Assembly (NCBI RefSeq): GCF_011761345.1
Contig: NZ_JAASRY010000008.1
Coordinates: 1 to 64,000 of the forward strand
DNA: 64,000 nucleotides
Direction: 5' to 3'
From: Thalassobacillus devorans
GTDB lineage: Bacteria > Bacillota > Bacilli > Bacillales > Halobacillaceae
Under the pieces are notes generated by a model that was not told the origin of the DNA, did not search any database, and saw only the letters and a program-made list of their open reading frames with translations. The position numbers and the translations under genes were made by a program. Each line of letters opens with the position of its first letter. Position 1 is the stretch's first letter. Shown piece by piece: positions 7,647-16,282 of the stretch.

Positions 7647-8942
7647 TTAAATTAGTAATAGCCATAGATATAAACCAACTAACGTAATGAATAGTGTTGG
7701 GACAGTCAAAATAATTCCCACTTTAAAATAGTATCCCCACGAAATTTTCACACCTTTCAGAGAAAGCACATGGAGCCATAATAAGGTAGCTAGTGAACCA
7801 ATTGGTGTGATTTTCGGTCCTAAATCCGAACCGATTATGTTTGCATAAATCAAGGCTTCCCTGATTGTACCGCTGGTATTTGTATCAGCAATAGCAAGTG
7901 CGTCAATCATGACCGTCGGCATATTGTTCATGATTGATGATAAGATCGCGGCAATGAAGCCCATCGAAATGGTAGCAGCAAACAAACCAGTATCAGCAGT
8001 CGCCTGGATGACATTAGCCAGGACATCAGTCAATCCAACATTCCGGAGCCCATAAACTACCACATACATCCCAATAGAAAAGAACACAATTGCCCATGGA
8101 GCTCCTTTGACAACTTTTGCTGTTTCCACAGCTGGACTTCTACGCGCCATAATCAGGAAGAAAATAGCGACGACACCAGCAATAATCGATACGGGAATTC
8201 CGATGAATTCACTGGCAAAATAACCAACCAGCAAGACACCTAATACGCCCCAGGAAAGCCGGAACATTTTATGGTCTTTGATGGCTTCTGCCGGCTTTTT
8301 CAATTGATCCATATCATAATCAACAGGGATATCCTTTCGGAAAAATAAATACAGCACCAGAATACTTGCCCCTAAGGAAAAAAAGTTGGGTACGATCATA
8401 CGTGACGCATATTCAACGAAACCAATATTGAAAAAGTCTGCCGATACTATATTAACGAGGTTACTTACTACTAATGGCAATGAAGTAGTATCAGCGATGA
8501 ACCCACTGGCCATAATGAACGGCAGGATCATCGTTTCCTTGAAATTCAAATTACGCACCATTGCAAGAACAATTGGTGTCAAAATCAATGCAGCCCCGTC
8601 ATTGGCGAATAATGCTGCAACAATGGCACCGAGCAAGGTGACATATACAAACATCCGAATTCCGTTTCCTTTAGCGACACGCGCCATATGAAGAGCGGAC
8701 CATTCAAAAAATCCGATTTCATCTAAAATTAAAGAGATGGTAATAATAGCAATAAACGCCAAGGTTGCATTCCAGACAATTCCTGTTACCGTCACAACAT
8801 CATTAAAATCTACGACGCCGGCGACAAGTGCAAGAATGGCACCTCCAATAGCTGTCCAGCCAATGCCAAGTCCTTTCGGCTGCCAGATGACTAGGACAAG
8901 CGTTATGATGAAAATAATCGTTGCTAATAATACGGGAGCCAA
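7647..8942 (-). CDS. arsB: Arsenite efflux membrane protein ArsB
   Basis: A 431-residue, very hydrophobic protein of the ArsB/NhaD superfamily with about eleven membrane segments, extruding arsenite (and antimonite). Recognisable stretches include [15 protein letters not shown] and the C-terminal [19 protein letters not shown]. Translation starts at TTG with AGGAGG eight bases upstream. It follows arsR by 15 bases and precedes arsC by 24, so the three are one transcript controlled by ArsR. It is the ArsB type rather than ACR3. Confidence 0.95.
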   Translation of the reverse strand: MAPVLLATIIFIITLVLVIWQPKGLGIGWTAIGGAILALVAGVVDFNDVVTVTGIVWNATLAFIAIITISLILDEIGFFEWSALHMARVAKGNGIRMFVYVTLLGAIVAALFANDGAALILTPIVLAMVRNLNFKETMILPFIMASGFIADTTSLPLVVSNLVNIVSADFFNIGFVEYASRMIVPNFFSLGASILVLYLFFRKDIPVDYDMDQLKKPAEAIKDHKMFRLSWGVLGVLLVGYFASEFIGIPVSIIAGVVAIFFLIMARRSPAVETAKVVKGAPWAIVFFSIGMYVVVYGLRNVGLTDVLANVIQATADTGLFAATISMGFIAAILSSIMNNMPTVMIDALAIADTNTSGTIREALIYANIIGSDLGPKITPIGSLATLLWLHVLSLKGVKISWGYYFKVGIILTVPTLFITLVGLYLWLLLI

Positions 8943-8957
8943 AAACTATTCCTCCTG

Positions 8958-9302
8958 TCAATCACATTGAATCCGTTTACCAGATTTCTCTAATGCTTCT
9001 AATTTTTCTTTTTGTTCTGGGATATGTTCCAAAACATTTGCTACTAGTGGAAAGATATCACTACTCTCATTCAATTTATAAAAAATCCAGTGACCTTTGC
9101 GTTCTTCCTGAACAAGACCTGCATCCCGCAGCTTTCTAAGGTGCTGACTGATTGCAGGCTGGCTCATTTGTAATATCTCGACAAATTCACAGACGCAGCA
9201 TTCATTTCCCTTAAGCAGGCCAACAATTGTCAACCGGGTTTTGTCACCGAGGAGCTTTAGCGCAGTTGTTGCTCGCTCAATGTCTACCATTGTTTTTTCC
9301 AT
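8958..9302 (-). CDS. arsR: Arsenical-responsive transcriptional repressor ArsR
   Basis: A 114-residue winged-helix ArsR/SmtB repressor that releases DNA when arsenite binds. The metal-binding cysteines are in NECCVCEF (Cys35, Cys36, Cys38), equivalent to the ELCVCDL motif. The recognition helix region MSQPAISQHLRKLRDAGLV is typical. The start was placed at the ATG of MEKTMVD, which has CGGAGGTGGA upstream; the longer frame lacks a site. It is the first gene of the ars operon and probably represses itself through the palindrome at 9328-9347. Confidence 0.94.
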   Translation of the reverse strand: MEKTMVDIERATTALKLLGDKTRLTIVGLLKGNECCVCEFVEILQMSQPAISQHLRKLRDAGLVQEERKGHWIFYKLNESSDIFPLVANVLEHIPEQKEKLEALEKSGKRIQCD

Positions 9303-9327
9303 TGCTCCACCTCCGCTACAAATCACT

Positions 9328-9347
9328 ATATAAGTATATGCTTATAT
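9328..9347 (-). promoter_or_regulatory. ArsR operator
   Basis: The imperfect palindrome ATATAAG-TATATG-CTTATAT lies about 25 bases before the arsR start. It resembles the ATA-rich inverted repeats bound by ArsR/SmtB family repressors. Binding is inferred from position and symmetry. Confidence 0.65.
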
Positions 9348-9410
9348 TTGCAAGTGGAAATAACATTCTTTACATTTCTTTAATATTATTGCCTGCTAAT
9401 TGTGAAATAC

Positions 9411-9437
9411 AAAAAGCGTCCCCTAAAAGGACGCTTT
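9411..9437 (-). terminator. Terminator of the DUF1540 gene
   Basis: AAAGCGTCC pairs with GGACGCTTT over a seven-base loop; the minus transcript continues into a U-run. It begins five bases after the DUF1540 stop codon. Confidence 0.8.
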
Positions 9438-9442
9438 CCTTA

Positions 9443-9607
9443 TCAATGAGCTTTCGGTTCAAATGTCTTACAGTCGGTTTCTTTTTGATCTTCCGCTTGG
9501 TTGCCAGTATGACTGACCACATAAATTTCTGATGCACTGCATCGGTTACCTTCTACGTAATAGACACAGTTATTTACTTCACAAAGTACATCTTGAGCCA
9601 CTTTCAT
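9443..9607 (-). CDS. DUF1540 domain protein
   Basis: A 54-residue protein with the four-cysteine pattern of DUF1540: CEVNNCVYYVEGNRC (Cys9, Cys14, Cys23) and ETDCKTFEPK (Cys46). The spacing suggests a small metal-binding or disulfide fold. A GGAGGTGA ribosome binding site directly precedes the ATG. DUF1540 proteins are common, often duplicated, in spore-forming Firmicutes, and their function is unknown. The gene stands alone with its own terminator. Confidence 0.88.
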   Translation of the reverse strand: MKVAQDVLCEVNNCVYYVEGNRCSASEIYVVSHTGNQAEDQKETDCKTFEPKAH

Positions 9608-9685
9608 TCACCTCCACTGCTTATATTTTGCACGCTTACTTGACTCCACATGCCAAATAACTACAGAGAGTTTTTCCCAATATAA

Positions 9686-9712
9686 AAACAGGCTGCATGA
9701 AACAGCCTGTTT
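9686..9712 (-). terminator. Terminator of the YhcN-type lipoprotein gene
   Basis: A perfect 10-bp stem AAACAGGCTG / CAGCCTGTTT lies six bases after the stop codon at 9718. Confidence 0.8.
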
Positions 9713-9717
9713 TGTAA

Positions 9718-10329
9718 TTATTCTGCATCCGGGAAGATGCGATCAACCATTTCACCAAATTGACGGAAGAAACCTTCTACCGGCTCTCCTCTATCTACAT
9801 CATTAACATAGTTATCGGTCAAATCAGCGAAATCAGCATTAGCGGATACATAAACGTTATCAATGTCATTATTTTGGTTCTTCACGATATCAGCGATTTT
9901 TTTCTTCATTTCATCACTTACATCACCGTCTTCGTTTTCACCAATATCCATTCCACCGTCGTCTCTCACGCCCTCAGCGTTGTTCATCTGGTTGCCAAGG
10001 TCTGAGTTATTATTTTTTGCCTCCTGGCCATCCATAACAACAGCAACATAAGCATTATTACGAGTAGTTAATACATTGGCACGCTCGACACCTTCTACTT
10101 TATCAGCGATGGTTTGGGCAGCCTGTTCCGCAACTTCGTAGTTATTATTGCCCCGGTCGTTGACGTTCATGTTGTTGTCCCGGTTAGCCATGTCCTCCGC
10201 ATTTCTTTCGAACCGAGTGTTTTCCACACCATCATTTGTATTATCATTCCTTGCTCCTTCATCATTTGCCTGGCAAGCTACTAAAGCAGAAGATGCAAGC
10301 AGACCAAGAGCGATTGCTTTTAGTTTCAT
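9718..10329 (-). CDS. YhcN/YlaJ family sporulation lipoprotein
   Basis: A 203-residue lipoprotein with signal sequence and lipobox (LVAC, Cys19), then a low-complexity Asn/Asp-rich stretch (about residues 22-65) and the YhcN/YlaJ domain. The domain carries the typical start VAEQAAQTIADKVEGVERANVL and a region around DADF-like NADFADLTDNYV. In B. subtilis YhcN is a spore inner-membrane lipoprotein made in the forespore and involved in germination or outgrowth. The mature protein is strongly acidic, in line with a halotolerant host. GAAGGAGG precedes the ATG. Confidence 0.85.
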   Translation of the reverse strand: MKLKAIALGLLASSALVACQANDEGARNDNTNDGVENTRFERNAEDMANRDNNMNVNDRGNNNYEVAEQAAQTIADKVEGVERANVLTTRNNAYVAVVMDGQEAKNNNSDLGNQMNNAEGVRDDGGMDIGENEDGDVSDEMKKKIADIVKNQNNDIDNVYVSANADFADLTDNYVNDVDRGEPVEGFFRQFGEMVDRIFPDAE

Positions 10330-10355
10330 TTTACTTCCTCCTTCTTATGGTTAGA

Positions 10356-10395
10356 TATCGTTGATTATCTTTCCATAAAAAAAGGAAAATATACC
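10356..10395 (-). promoter_or_regulatory. Possible forespore promoter of the YhcN-type gene
   Basis: On the minus strand, GTATA is followed after 15 bases by GGAAAGATAA. This resembles the sigma-F pattern (GYATA, then GGnnAnAnTR) with one mismatch in the -10 element. Forespore expression is known for yhcN in B. subtilis. The match is suggestive only. Confidence 0.35.
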
Positions 10396-10458
10396 GATAT
10401 ATTTTTTAATTATAATTTGCTTTTTAAAGAGTGAAAATCACCGATTAAATGAGACATA

Positions 10459-10486
10459 AAAAAGATGGAGGAAACATCCTCCACCT
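10459..10486 (-). terminator. Terminator after the 166-residue membrane protein gene
   Basis: A GGTGGAGGA / TCCTCCATC hairpin is followed by a U-run on the minus transcript, eight bases after the stop. Confidence 0.75.
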
Positions 10487-10493
10487 TACACAG

Positions 10494-10994
10494 TCAGGCT
10501 GTCAGCCCCCACCACATATTTAAAAAGACCATGTACAAAGTCAGCAAGGCATTTATAAACAGGAAGACTGCAGGCACGACTTTTAATACATTATCGATCC
10601 GGGAATAGGAAAGCCTTATAAATACAACGGAAGCGATCAGGGTTATATAATATGTAATGAATAATAGCCAGTAATTGCCCATAGGCTCACCAAGCCCAAT
10701 CTCATAACCGATTGCAAAAATTGCCCAGACACTCAAAAAAGAAACCACTGCAATTGAAAACCAGCGCCGCTCGTTCGTAAAATAAATAATCCCGGCTACC
10801 CCGGCCGCTAACGTCATGACACCGAATATTTCCGTCAATATCACCATGACACGTAAGGCTGTATCAGTGCCGGCTACTGTGAAACTGAATAGCAGGAATA
10901 ACCCAAACACAGCAATTCCACAGACATTAGCAAAATACAACTGGTCTTTCCTGTCCATTCCTGTAAATAGTTGTTTTGTTCTCTCCATTTCCAT
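10494..10994 (-). CDS. Uncharacterised five-helix membrane protein
   Basis: The product is a 166-residue protein with about five membrane segments, beginning MEMERTKQLFTGMDRKDQ. I do not recognise the family. The open frame extends 58 codons further upstream, but GGGGAGGAG lies before this ATG and the extension has no hydrophobic or conserved character. It also runs into the region just before the neighbouring small gene. Length and topology suggest a small bacterial integral membrane protein of unknown role. Confidence 0.7.
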   Translation of the reverse strand: MEMERTKQLFTGMDRKDQLYFANVCGIAVFGLFLLFSFTVAGTDTALRVMVILTEIFGVMTLAAGVAGIIYFTNERRWFSIAVVSFLSVWAIFAIGYEIGLGEPMGNYWLLFITYYITLIASVVFIRLSYSRIDNVLKVVPAVFLFINALLTLYMVFLNMWWGLTA

Positions 10995-11094
10995 GGCTGA
11001 CTCAGCTCCTCCCCAACACGAATGGTAATCAAAATGATTATACCATAAGTTAAGCTGGTTACTCCGGGTAAACCCCAGAGTAACAACAGCTGGA

Positions 11095-11271
11095 TCAATG
11101 TGTTTTTTTTGCTTTTGGCCCTTTTTTAGAGCGGTATTCTTTTCCTTTATTCTGGTCTCCTGAAGCAATTTCTTTACCGAATTCTTCGTTCATTTTTCCA
11201 CCTGGAAGTTTCCCGGTACGTTTGGGTGAACTTTGGTTTTTGCTGCCTTTACTTCCATTATGACTTGTCAT
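11095..11271 (-). CDS. Small basic hydrophilic protein, unknown
   Basis: A 58-residue, Lys/Gly/Ser/Asn-rich protein (MTSHNGSKGSKNQSS start, KKGPKAKKTH end) with no hydrophobic segment. AAAGGAG eight bases before the ATG supports this start over the one six codons upstream. Composition resembles minor small acid-soluble spore proteins or other spore-associated peptides, but no signature of a named family was found. Confidence 0.6.
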   Translation of the reverse strand: MTSHNGSKGSKNQSSPKRTGKLPGGKMNEEFGKEIASGDQNKGKEYRSKKGPKAKKTH

Positions 11272-11430
11272 AGTATCTGCTCCTTTCAATGGATTACCCT
11301 TATTTTCTGCCAGTAAAACCGTTTCATTCCGTTAAGTGTTGGCATTTTTAGTACCAATCAACAAGGAAGACAGAACAGAATCCGGACATAATAAAAGCAA
11401 CCCTTCGCTTTAGAAAGGGGCGGAATAACG

Positions 11431-11664
11431 ATGCATTACAGCGACTATGACAAAGCTTTATATTACACGCTTTGGGGACAATGGGACGACTTGTTGATTT
11501 TGATGGTACGGACGGAGGACCAATTCTTATCAAAGAAAATTGAAGTTTTCCTTCACGCATTTCATTATCACTCGACGGAAAAAGAAGTACTTGAATCCCA
11601 TGAAAATTTACTATCCTATATCGACCATGCGATGGTATCGACAGCACCTGTCATGATGGTTTAA
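11431..11664 (+). CDS. YhdB-like protein
   Basis: A 77-residue soluble protein with aromatic-rich N-terminus (YDKALYYTLWGQWDDLLILM) followed by LSKKIEVFLHAFHYH. The pattern resembles B. subtilis YhdB-like proteins of unknown function. GAAAGGGGCGG lies before the ATG. It is a single plus-strand gene between minus-strand genes and ends at a bidirectional terminator. The family assignment is from memory of short motifs and is moderately sure. Confidence 0.65.
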   Translation: MHYSDYDKALYYTLWGQWDDLLILMVRTEDQFLSKKIEVFLHAFHYHSTEKEVLESHENLLSYIDHAMVSTAPVMMV

Positions 11665-11712
11665 CCTTAGAAAAAACTGGGCTTAGTCTATATGACGAAA
11701 GCCTATTTTATA

Positions 11713-11740
11713 AAAAAGCAGCCTGTGAGGGCTGCTTTTT
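11713..11740. terminator. Bidirectional terminator between the YhdB-like gene and the SDR gene
   Basis: A perfect 11-bp stem AAAAAGCAGCC / GGCTGCTTTTT separates two convergent genes and has T-runs in both directions. Confidence 0.85.
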
Positions 11741-11741
11741 C

Positions 11742-12467
11742 TTATGGTCTAGGATAGGTTTGTGTCAGTGGGTGTAAATGCAATTCATCAATCAGCATAT
11801 GTTTTGGCACACCTGCCATATAGACGATCGATTCGGCAATATTTTCCACTTTGAGCCATTTTTCTTTTTCGGGAAGTCCCTGTTTACTATTTGCAAAATA
11901 CGTATCGACCATACCGGGATTGATAGTCCCTACGCGAATGCCTTCTTCGCGGACCTCCTGTGCCACTGCTCCCATAAAACCTTGTACCGCATACTTTGTG
12001 GACGTATATAAGGACCCCGCTTCAGGGATTGTATAACGGGAAACATCTGAAGCCACTGTAATAATTGTGCCGAATTGATGTTTTTTCATAATCGGCAAAA
12101 CAGCTTTTGTAGCAAGGAAGACACCCTGAACATTAATGGAAAATGTTTTTTCCCATTCTTCAACGGTAACATCTTCTACTTTTTTAAAAGCACCGATCCC
12201 AGCATTATTAATGAGTATATCAATTTTCCCATAGGCTTTTTCTGTCGCCTGAACGACGCGTTCTATGTCATTTTCTTTACTGACATCTGCGACAAAGGAC
12301 TGAATGTTTTCATATTCCTCTTCTTTTAAGTCTTCTGCTGTCTCATGGATATCCTGTGAACTTCCGAGAATGGCAAGTTTCACACCCTTTTCTGCCAGCT
12401 GCCTTGCTACTTCTCTTCCTATTCCACGTGAGGCTCCAGTTACAATGGCAACCTGATCTTTTAACAT
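11742..12467 (-). CDS. Short-chain dehydrogenase/reductase (SDR)
   Basis: A 241-residue classical SDR with Rossmann motif TGASRGIG (10-17), NNAG (87-90), catalytic Ser140 and Tyr154/Lys158 (YTSTK). It probably uses NADP(H), but the substrate cannot be inferred. Members of this type are often annotated as 3-ketoacyl-ACP reductases without proof. It starts 15 bases after yhcX, so the two probably form one transcript. A GGAAGA site precedes the ATG. Confidence 0.9.
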   Translation of the reverse strand: MLKDQVAIVTGASRGIGREVARQLAEKGVKLAILGSSQDIHETAEDLKEEEYENIQSFVADVSKENDIERVVQATEKAYGKIDILINNAGIGAFKKVEDVTVEEWEKTFSINVQGVFLATKAVLPIMKKHQFGTIITVASDVSRYTIPEAGSLYTSTKYAVQGFMGAVAQEVREEGIRVGTINPGMVDTYFANSKQGLPEKEKWLKVENIAESIVYMAGVPKHMLIDELHLHPLTQTYPRP

Positions 12468-12482
12468 CGAATCTTCCTTTCT

Positions 12483-14045
12483 TTACGTACGTTCTGGTTT
12501 CACCACGGTATCTAATTTATAATCCAACTCGAATAAATCCCTTCTGCGATCATGGAGTTGTCGTACGGTTCCTGATTTTCGCTGTCGTCTTAAGATTTCA
12601 AGATCGACATCCCCGACAACGACGGTTTCCACGTTGGCATTACATTCGCCAACAATGCCGTCTCTTGCGAATTCAAAATCAGACGGAGTGAAAATCCCGG
12701 ACTGGGCATACTGTATGTCCATATTTTCTACTTGTGTCAAGTTGCCGACTGTACCAGCAATGACCGTGTAGACTTGATTTTCAACGGCACGTGCCTGGGC
12801 ACAATATCGGACACGCAAATACCCTTGACGATCATCCGTACAGAACGGCACAAAGATAATATTCGCTCCTTTATCGACAGCGTAGCGGGCAAGTTCAGGA
12901 AACTGGATATCATAACAGATTTGGATGGCAATTTTACCACAGTCCGTATCGAATACTTTTACAGCATCTCCCGGTTGGATTCCCCACCACTTTCGCTCAT
13001 TCGGAGTGACATGAATTTTATATTGTTTTTCTATCGTACCATCTCTGCGGAACAGATAGGAAATATTATAAATATGGTCGTCCTCTTCTACAAAGTGTGA
13101 TCCGCCGATGATATTAACGTTGTATTTTACCGCCAGATGGGTGAACAGCTCAATATAATCTTCGGTAAATTCCGATAACCTGCGAACCGCCTGTGATGGG
13201 ACTTTTTCTTCCAGAAAGGACATCAACTGGGTTGTGAATATTTCCGGGAACACAGCAAAGTCAGAACCGAAATCTGCCGCGACATCCACATAGTATTCAC
13301 ACTGTCTCGCAAATTCTTCGAAGGAATCGATATTCTTCATCATGTATTGAATAACCATGATCCGGACCGGGTAGCTTGTCTTAAAATGCCGCTTCGTTCT
13401 GGCACGATAATCAACATTATTCCACTCCATTAAAGTAGCATACTTGGAAGACTGTGTATCATCCGGCAAGTAGTTCGGGTTGATTCGCATGACAGTAAAC
13501 CCGTTCATTACCTGAAACGTCAAGACCGGGTCATAGATTTTTTTATTTAATACTTCTTCCACATATTCCCTAGGCGACATCTCCTGTTCATATTTATGAT
13601 AGTTAGGGATTCTGCCGCCAATAATGATACTTTTGAGGTTCAGCTGTCTTGCCAGTTCCTTTCTTGCTTCATAGAGGCGCCGGCCGATTTTCATCCCTCG
13701 GAACTCAGGGTGGACCATGACCTCTATTCCATATAAATTGTAGCCTTCATCATCATGATTCGTGATATATCCTTCATCGGTAATATCATCCCATGTATGC
13801 TTATCGTCATATTCATCAAAATTGACAATCAAACTGGAACAGCTCCCGATAATTTCTCCGTCATACTCCACGACGAACTGCCCTTCCGGGAAATGACGGA
13901 GGTGGCTTTCCAAATGCTCCCGCTTCCATGGTTCCATATTTGGAAAACAGACTGCCTGCAATTTCAATATGGGTTCGATATCTTTATCCTGGAGATTCCT
14001 GACCGCCAGTTTTTTTTCAAATTGGGATAAATCAAGTTTGGACAT
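12483..14045 (-). CDS. yhcX: Bifunctional GNAT / carbon-nitrogen hydrolase, YhcX-type
   Basis: A 520-residue fusion protein. Residues about 15-190 form a GNAT acetyltransferase domain (GIEVMVHPEFRGMKIGRRLY is the acetyl-CoA-binding region). Residues about 235-490 form a nitrilase-superfamily amidohydrolase with the Glu-Lys-Cys triad seen in AVFPEIF, NERKWWG and QICYDIQFPE. B. subtilis YhcX has the same architecture and about the same length (513). Substrates are unknown; the fusion suggests coupled acyl or amide chemistry. It is followed closely by the SDR gene. Confidence 0.92.
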   Translation of the reverse strand: MSKLDLSQFEKKLAVRNLQDKDIEPILKLQAVCFPNMEPWKREHLESHLRHFPEGQFVVEYDGEIIGSCSSLIVNFDEYDDKHTWDDITDEGYITNHDDEGYNLYGIEVMVHPEFRGMKIGRRLYEARKELARQLNLKSIIIGGRIPNYHKYEQEMSPREYVEEVLNKKIYDPVLTFQVMNGFTVMRINPNYLPDDTQSSKYATLMEWNNVDYRARTKRHFKTSYPVRIMVIQYMMKNIDSFEEFARQCEYYVDVAADFGSDFAVFPEIFTTQLMSFLEEKVPSQAVRRLSEFTEDYIELFTHLAVKYNVNIIGGSHFVEEDDHIYNISYLFRRDGTIEKQYKIHVTPNERKWWGIQPGDAVKVFDTDCGKIAIQICYDIQFPELARYAVDKGANIIFVPFCTDDRQGYLRVRYCAQARAVENQVYTVIAGTVGNLTQVENMDIQYAQSGIFTPSDFEFARDGIVGECNANVETVVVGDVDLEILRRQRKSGTVRQLHDRRRDLFELDYKLDTVVKPERT

Positions 14046-14240
14046 GAAATTTTATCCTTTCCTGGTAATCATTTTAGTCATAATATAGCTTACTGAAAAA
14101 AGGATTCCCTTGTCTAGTTTTACCCTTTTACCGATTTCTCGTAACTGCTTCTTAATTGATGGTAACGTACCAACAACATACACCTTTAGCGTAATAAATT
14201 TCATAAAAGAGTACAAACTATGGTTAAGGAGGCGATCTAT

Positions 14241-14465
14241 ATGGCTGAACAAGTAGTGGCAGTAAGAAAAAATAGTGATGGGGATATCATAGAACTGAAG
14301 CTGACTTCCGGCCAGGTTGTCGATTATAAGCAGGCCCGGCAGATGGCAGATAGTGGGGAGATCGAGCATGTGAACACCTTCCGAGGTAAGGATGGAGATA
14401 AGCATCTGAGAAGTGATGCAGACGGAGATCCAACCAACAACCTCGATAACCTGCCAACATTTTAA
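14241..14465 (+). CDS. DUF3892 family protein
   Basis: A 74-residue protein (MAEQVVAVRKNSDGDI...) with the DUF3892 features: a repeat-like beta motif, KLTSGQVVDYKQA, and a C-terminal FRGKDGDKHLRSDADGD. Function is unknown. AAGGAGGCGATC six bases before this ATG fixes the start, eight codons shorter than the longest frame. It is divergent from yhcX and ends at a bidirectional terminator shared with the ABC operon. Confidence 0.88.
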   Translation: MAEQVVAVRKNSDGDIIELKLTSGQVVDYKQARQMADSGEIEHVNTFRGKDGDKHLRSDADGDPTNNLDNLPTF

Positions 14466-14474
14466 TACCAAAAA

Positions 14475-14500
14475 AAGAGCCTGCACACAAGCAGGCTCTT
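14475..14500. terminator. Bidirectional terminator between the DUF3892 gene and the ABC operon
   Basis: A perfect 10-bp stem AAGAGCCTGC / GCAGGCTCTT lies between two convergent genes, with an A-run on the left that serves the minus-strand operon. Confidence 0.85.
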
Positions 14501-15230
14501 AATTATGGCCTAATGTTTCCTTACCGGCACGGACGATATTTGCCAGCTCCCCACTATAGTCGTTGGCGGCAAAATGAAGCAAGTCTTTCATCCCTCCATC
14601 AAAAACAAGCTCCCCTTTATCCATCAATAACAGTCGTTTACTCAGCCTGGTAAGCTCATACCAGTCATGGCTGATATAAATGAGTGTTACACCAGATTCA
14701 TTCAACTTTTTCAGCCAATCAATAATTTCAACTTTGGCGGCAATATCTATTCCAGCGGTAGGCTCGTCTAATAGACAAATTTCCGGCCTGTGCAATAACC
14801 CAATGTATAAATGGAGTTTTCGCTTCCATCCTCCTGATAAATCCTCTGTCCGCTGGTTCATCACCTCATCCAGTCGTAATACTTCCAGCATATTATTTAC
14901 GTAAATATCATCGATTACTGATGCACTGAGTTTACGCCAGGAATTGATTTGCTCCTTCACTTTCAACCCTTCAAACAAAGCGATCTCCTGGGAGATATAA
15001 CCTATGCGTTTTCGAATATTTTTCACCTGGTTCCTGTAAGGATGATCTTCAAAAAGCAACGTCCCGCTTGACGGCTTTTCAATCGTAGCTAGCAATTTTA
15101 ATAACGTTGTTTTGCCTGCTCCATTGGGACCAATGATGCCAAGCGATTCCCCAGGATTAATATGAAAGGTCAGATCATGAAGAATCGGTTTCCTTTTATA
15201 ACTTTTAGTTATCGCTTCTGATCGGATCAT
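14499..15230 (-). CDS. ABC transporter ATP-binding protein
   Basis: A 243-residue ABC ATPase. Walker A GPNGAGKTT is at 34-42. The signature reads LSGGWKRK, Walker B is ICLLDEPTAG, and the H-loop is in YISHDWYE. The chosen ATG overlaps the stop of the upstream permease by four bases (ATGA) and has GGAGGG upstream. It energises the two ABC-2 permeases encoded before it. The aromatic residue in the signature is an uncommon variant. Substrate unknown. Confidence 0.9.
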   Translation of the reverse strand: MIRSEAITKSYKRKPILHDLTFHINPGESLGIIGPNGAGKTTLLKLLATIEKPSSGTLLFEDHPYRNQVKNIRKRIGYISQEIALFEGLKVKEQINSWRKLSASVIDDIYVNNMLEVLRLDEVMNQRTEDLSGGWKRKLHLYIGLLHRPEICLLDEPTAGIDIAAKVEIIDWLKKLNESGVTLIYISHDWYELTRLSKRLLLMDKGELVFDGGMKDLLHFAANDYSGELANIVRAGKETLGHN

Positions 15231-16282
15231 ACGAGTCCCTCCAGCCAAATTTGATGGAACAGCCAGCCGTGCGGCAGCCATTTTTCCAAAAAAACACTAT
15301 CCACACTTTCTAAAGGTATACCTCCAAAAAGAAAAGAAACCACAATAATAGCGGTAGTTACGCTGATAAATACTCTTTGATTTTTAACGAGTATTGCCAG
15401 CACCAGCCAGCATGCATGGACAATACTGATGACACCTGCAACTTTTAGCAGCGAGGGGAGCAGCAGAGTCCAGGAAATTGGAAAAACAAACGTAACGAGT
15501 GTAAGTACTAGGAAAGTAACACCAAGTAATATGCCTAACGACAATAGGAATAAAACAACGTAGTAAGAATAGACATGGCTGCCAGTCAGCTTCATCCGCG
15601 TCAATAATCCTGTACGGCGATCATGGAATAGGGGTAAGTAAAGATAAATAGCTGCCCCCATGAGATATACAAGCAAAATGGAAAGCACTCCCTTTACCGC
15701 CAATGGAATTGCTTCTTTTTCCTTCCCCAGCCCGCTGACCCAATGGAAATCCATTTTAAAAAGTGGATCTGGCTGCCAATAACTATCCGCTTGTGTGAAC
15801 GTATCCCCCCAAACCGAATCCCCCTGATACTCCGCAGCGAATTGAGCGGATTTACTGTTAAGCAGGAGACGGGTCGCTTCTGAAGCGACTTTTTCTTTTG
15901 CAAAAGCGTCGAAAGCGGAAGCTTCCGTGCGAAGCCAACGGATTGTATCCCCCGTTTCCCCCGTTTTCAGTTGCTCTTCAAAACCAACCTCAATAAGGAA
16001 AGCTGCCTCTAATTCTCCGATCTGCACCAGCCTTTTTGCTTCCTCTAAATCAAGTTTTTTCAGGTTAAGGCGTTCATTTTCTTCAAGACGTTCATAGACG
16101 AGTGAAGAAAACTGCGTATTATCCTGATCCACCCACCCTACTGGCACTTGACTCCCTGATACAGTGGCAGAAAGAAACGGATAAACTCCAAGGACACACA
16201 CGAAAGGGAAGAAAAACAGAAATAACAGGCTTCTCCAACATTGCATGAACCGGATGAATTGCAGTCTAAGCTGGGTACCCAT
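15227..16282 (-). CDS. ABC-2 type permease, subunit 2
   Basis: A 351-residue permease. It has an N-terminal membrane helix, an extracytoplasmic domain of roughly 170 residues (about 45-215) and five C-terminal helices: the ABC-2 exporter layout seen in drug/lantibiotic or YhgE-like systems. The start is the ATG of MGTQLRLQF, preceded by GGTGGAG, which shortens the longest frame by 44 codons. It overlaps the previous permease gene by 17 bases and the ATPase gene by four. It is likely to form a heterodimer with the other permease. Confidence 0.85.
   Translation of the reverse strand: MGTQLRLQFIRFMQCWRSLLFLFFFPFVCVLGVYPFLSATVSGSQVPVGWVDQDNTQFSSLVYERLEENERLNLKKLDLEEAKRLVQIGELEAAFLIEVGFEEQLKTGETGDTIRWLRTEASAFDAFAKEKVASEATRLLLNSKSAQFAAEYQGDSVWGDTFTQADSYWQPDPLFKMDFHWVSGLGKEKEAIPLAVKGVLSILLVYLMGAAIYLYLPLFHDRRTGLLTRMKLTGSHVYSYYVVLFLLSLGILLGVTFLVLTLVTFVFPISWTLLLPSLLKVAGVISIVHACWLVLAILVKNQRVFISVTTAIIVVSFLFGGIPLESVDSVFLEKWLPHGWLFHQIWLEGLV

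Noticed and set aside
14052-14486. A 144-codon minus-strand frame opposite the DUF3892 gene
   Set aside because: It reads backwards through a gene with a strong ribosome site and a terminator; no motif supports it.
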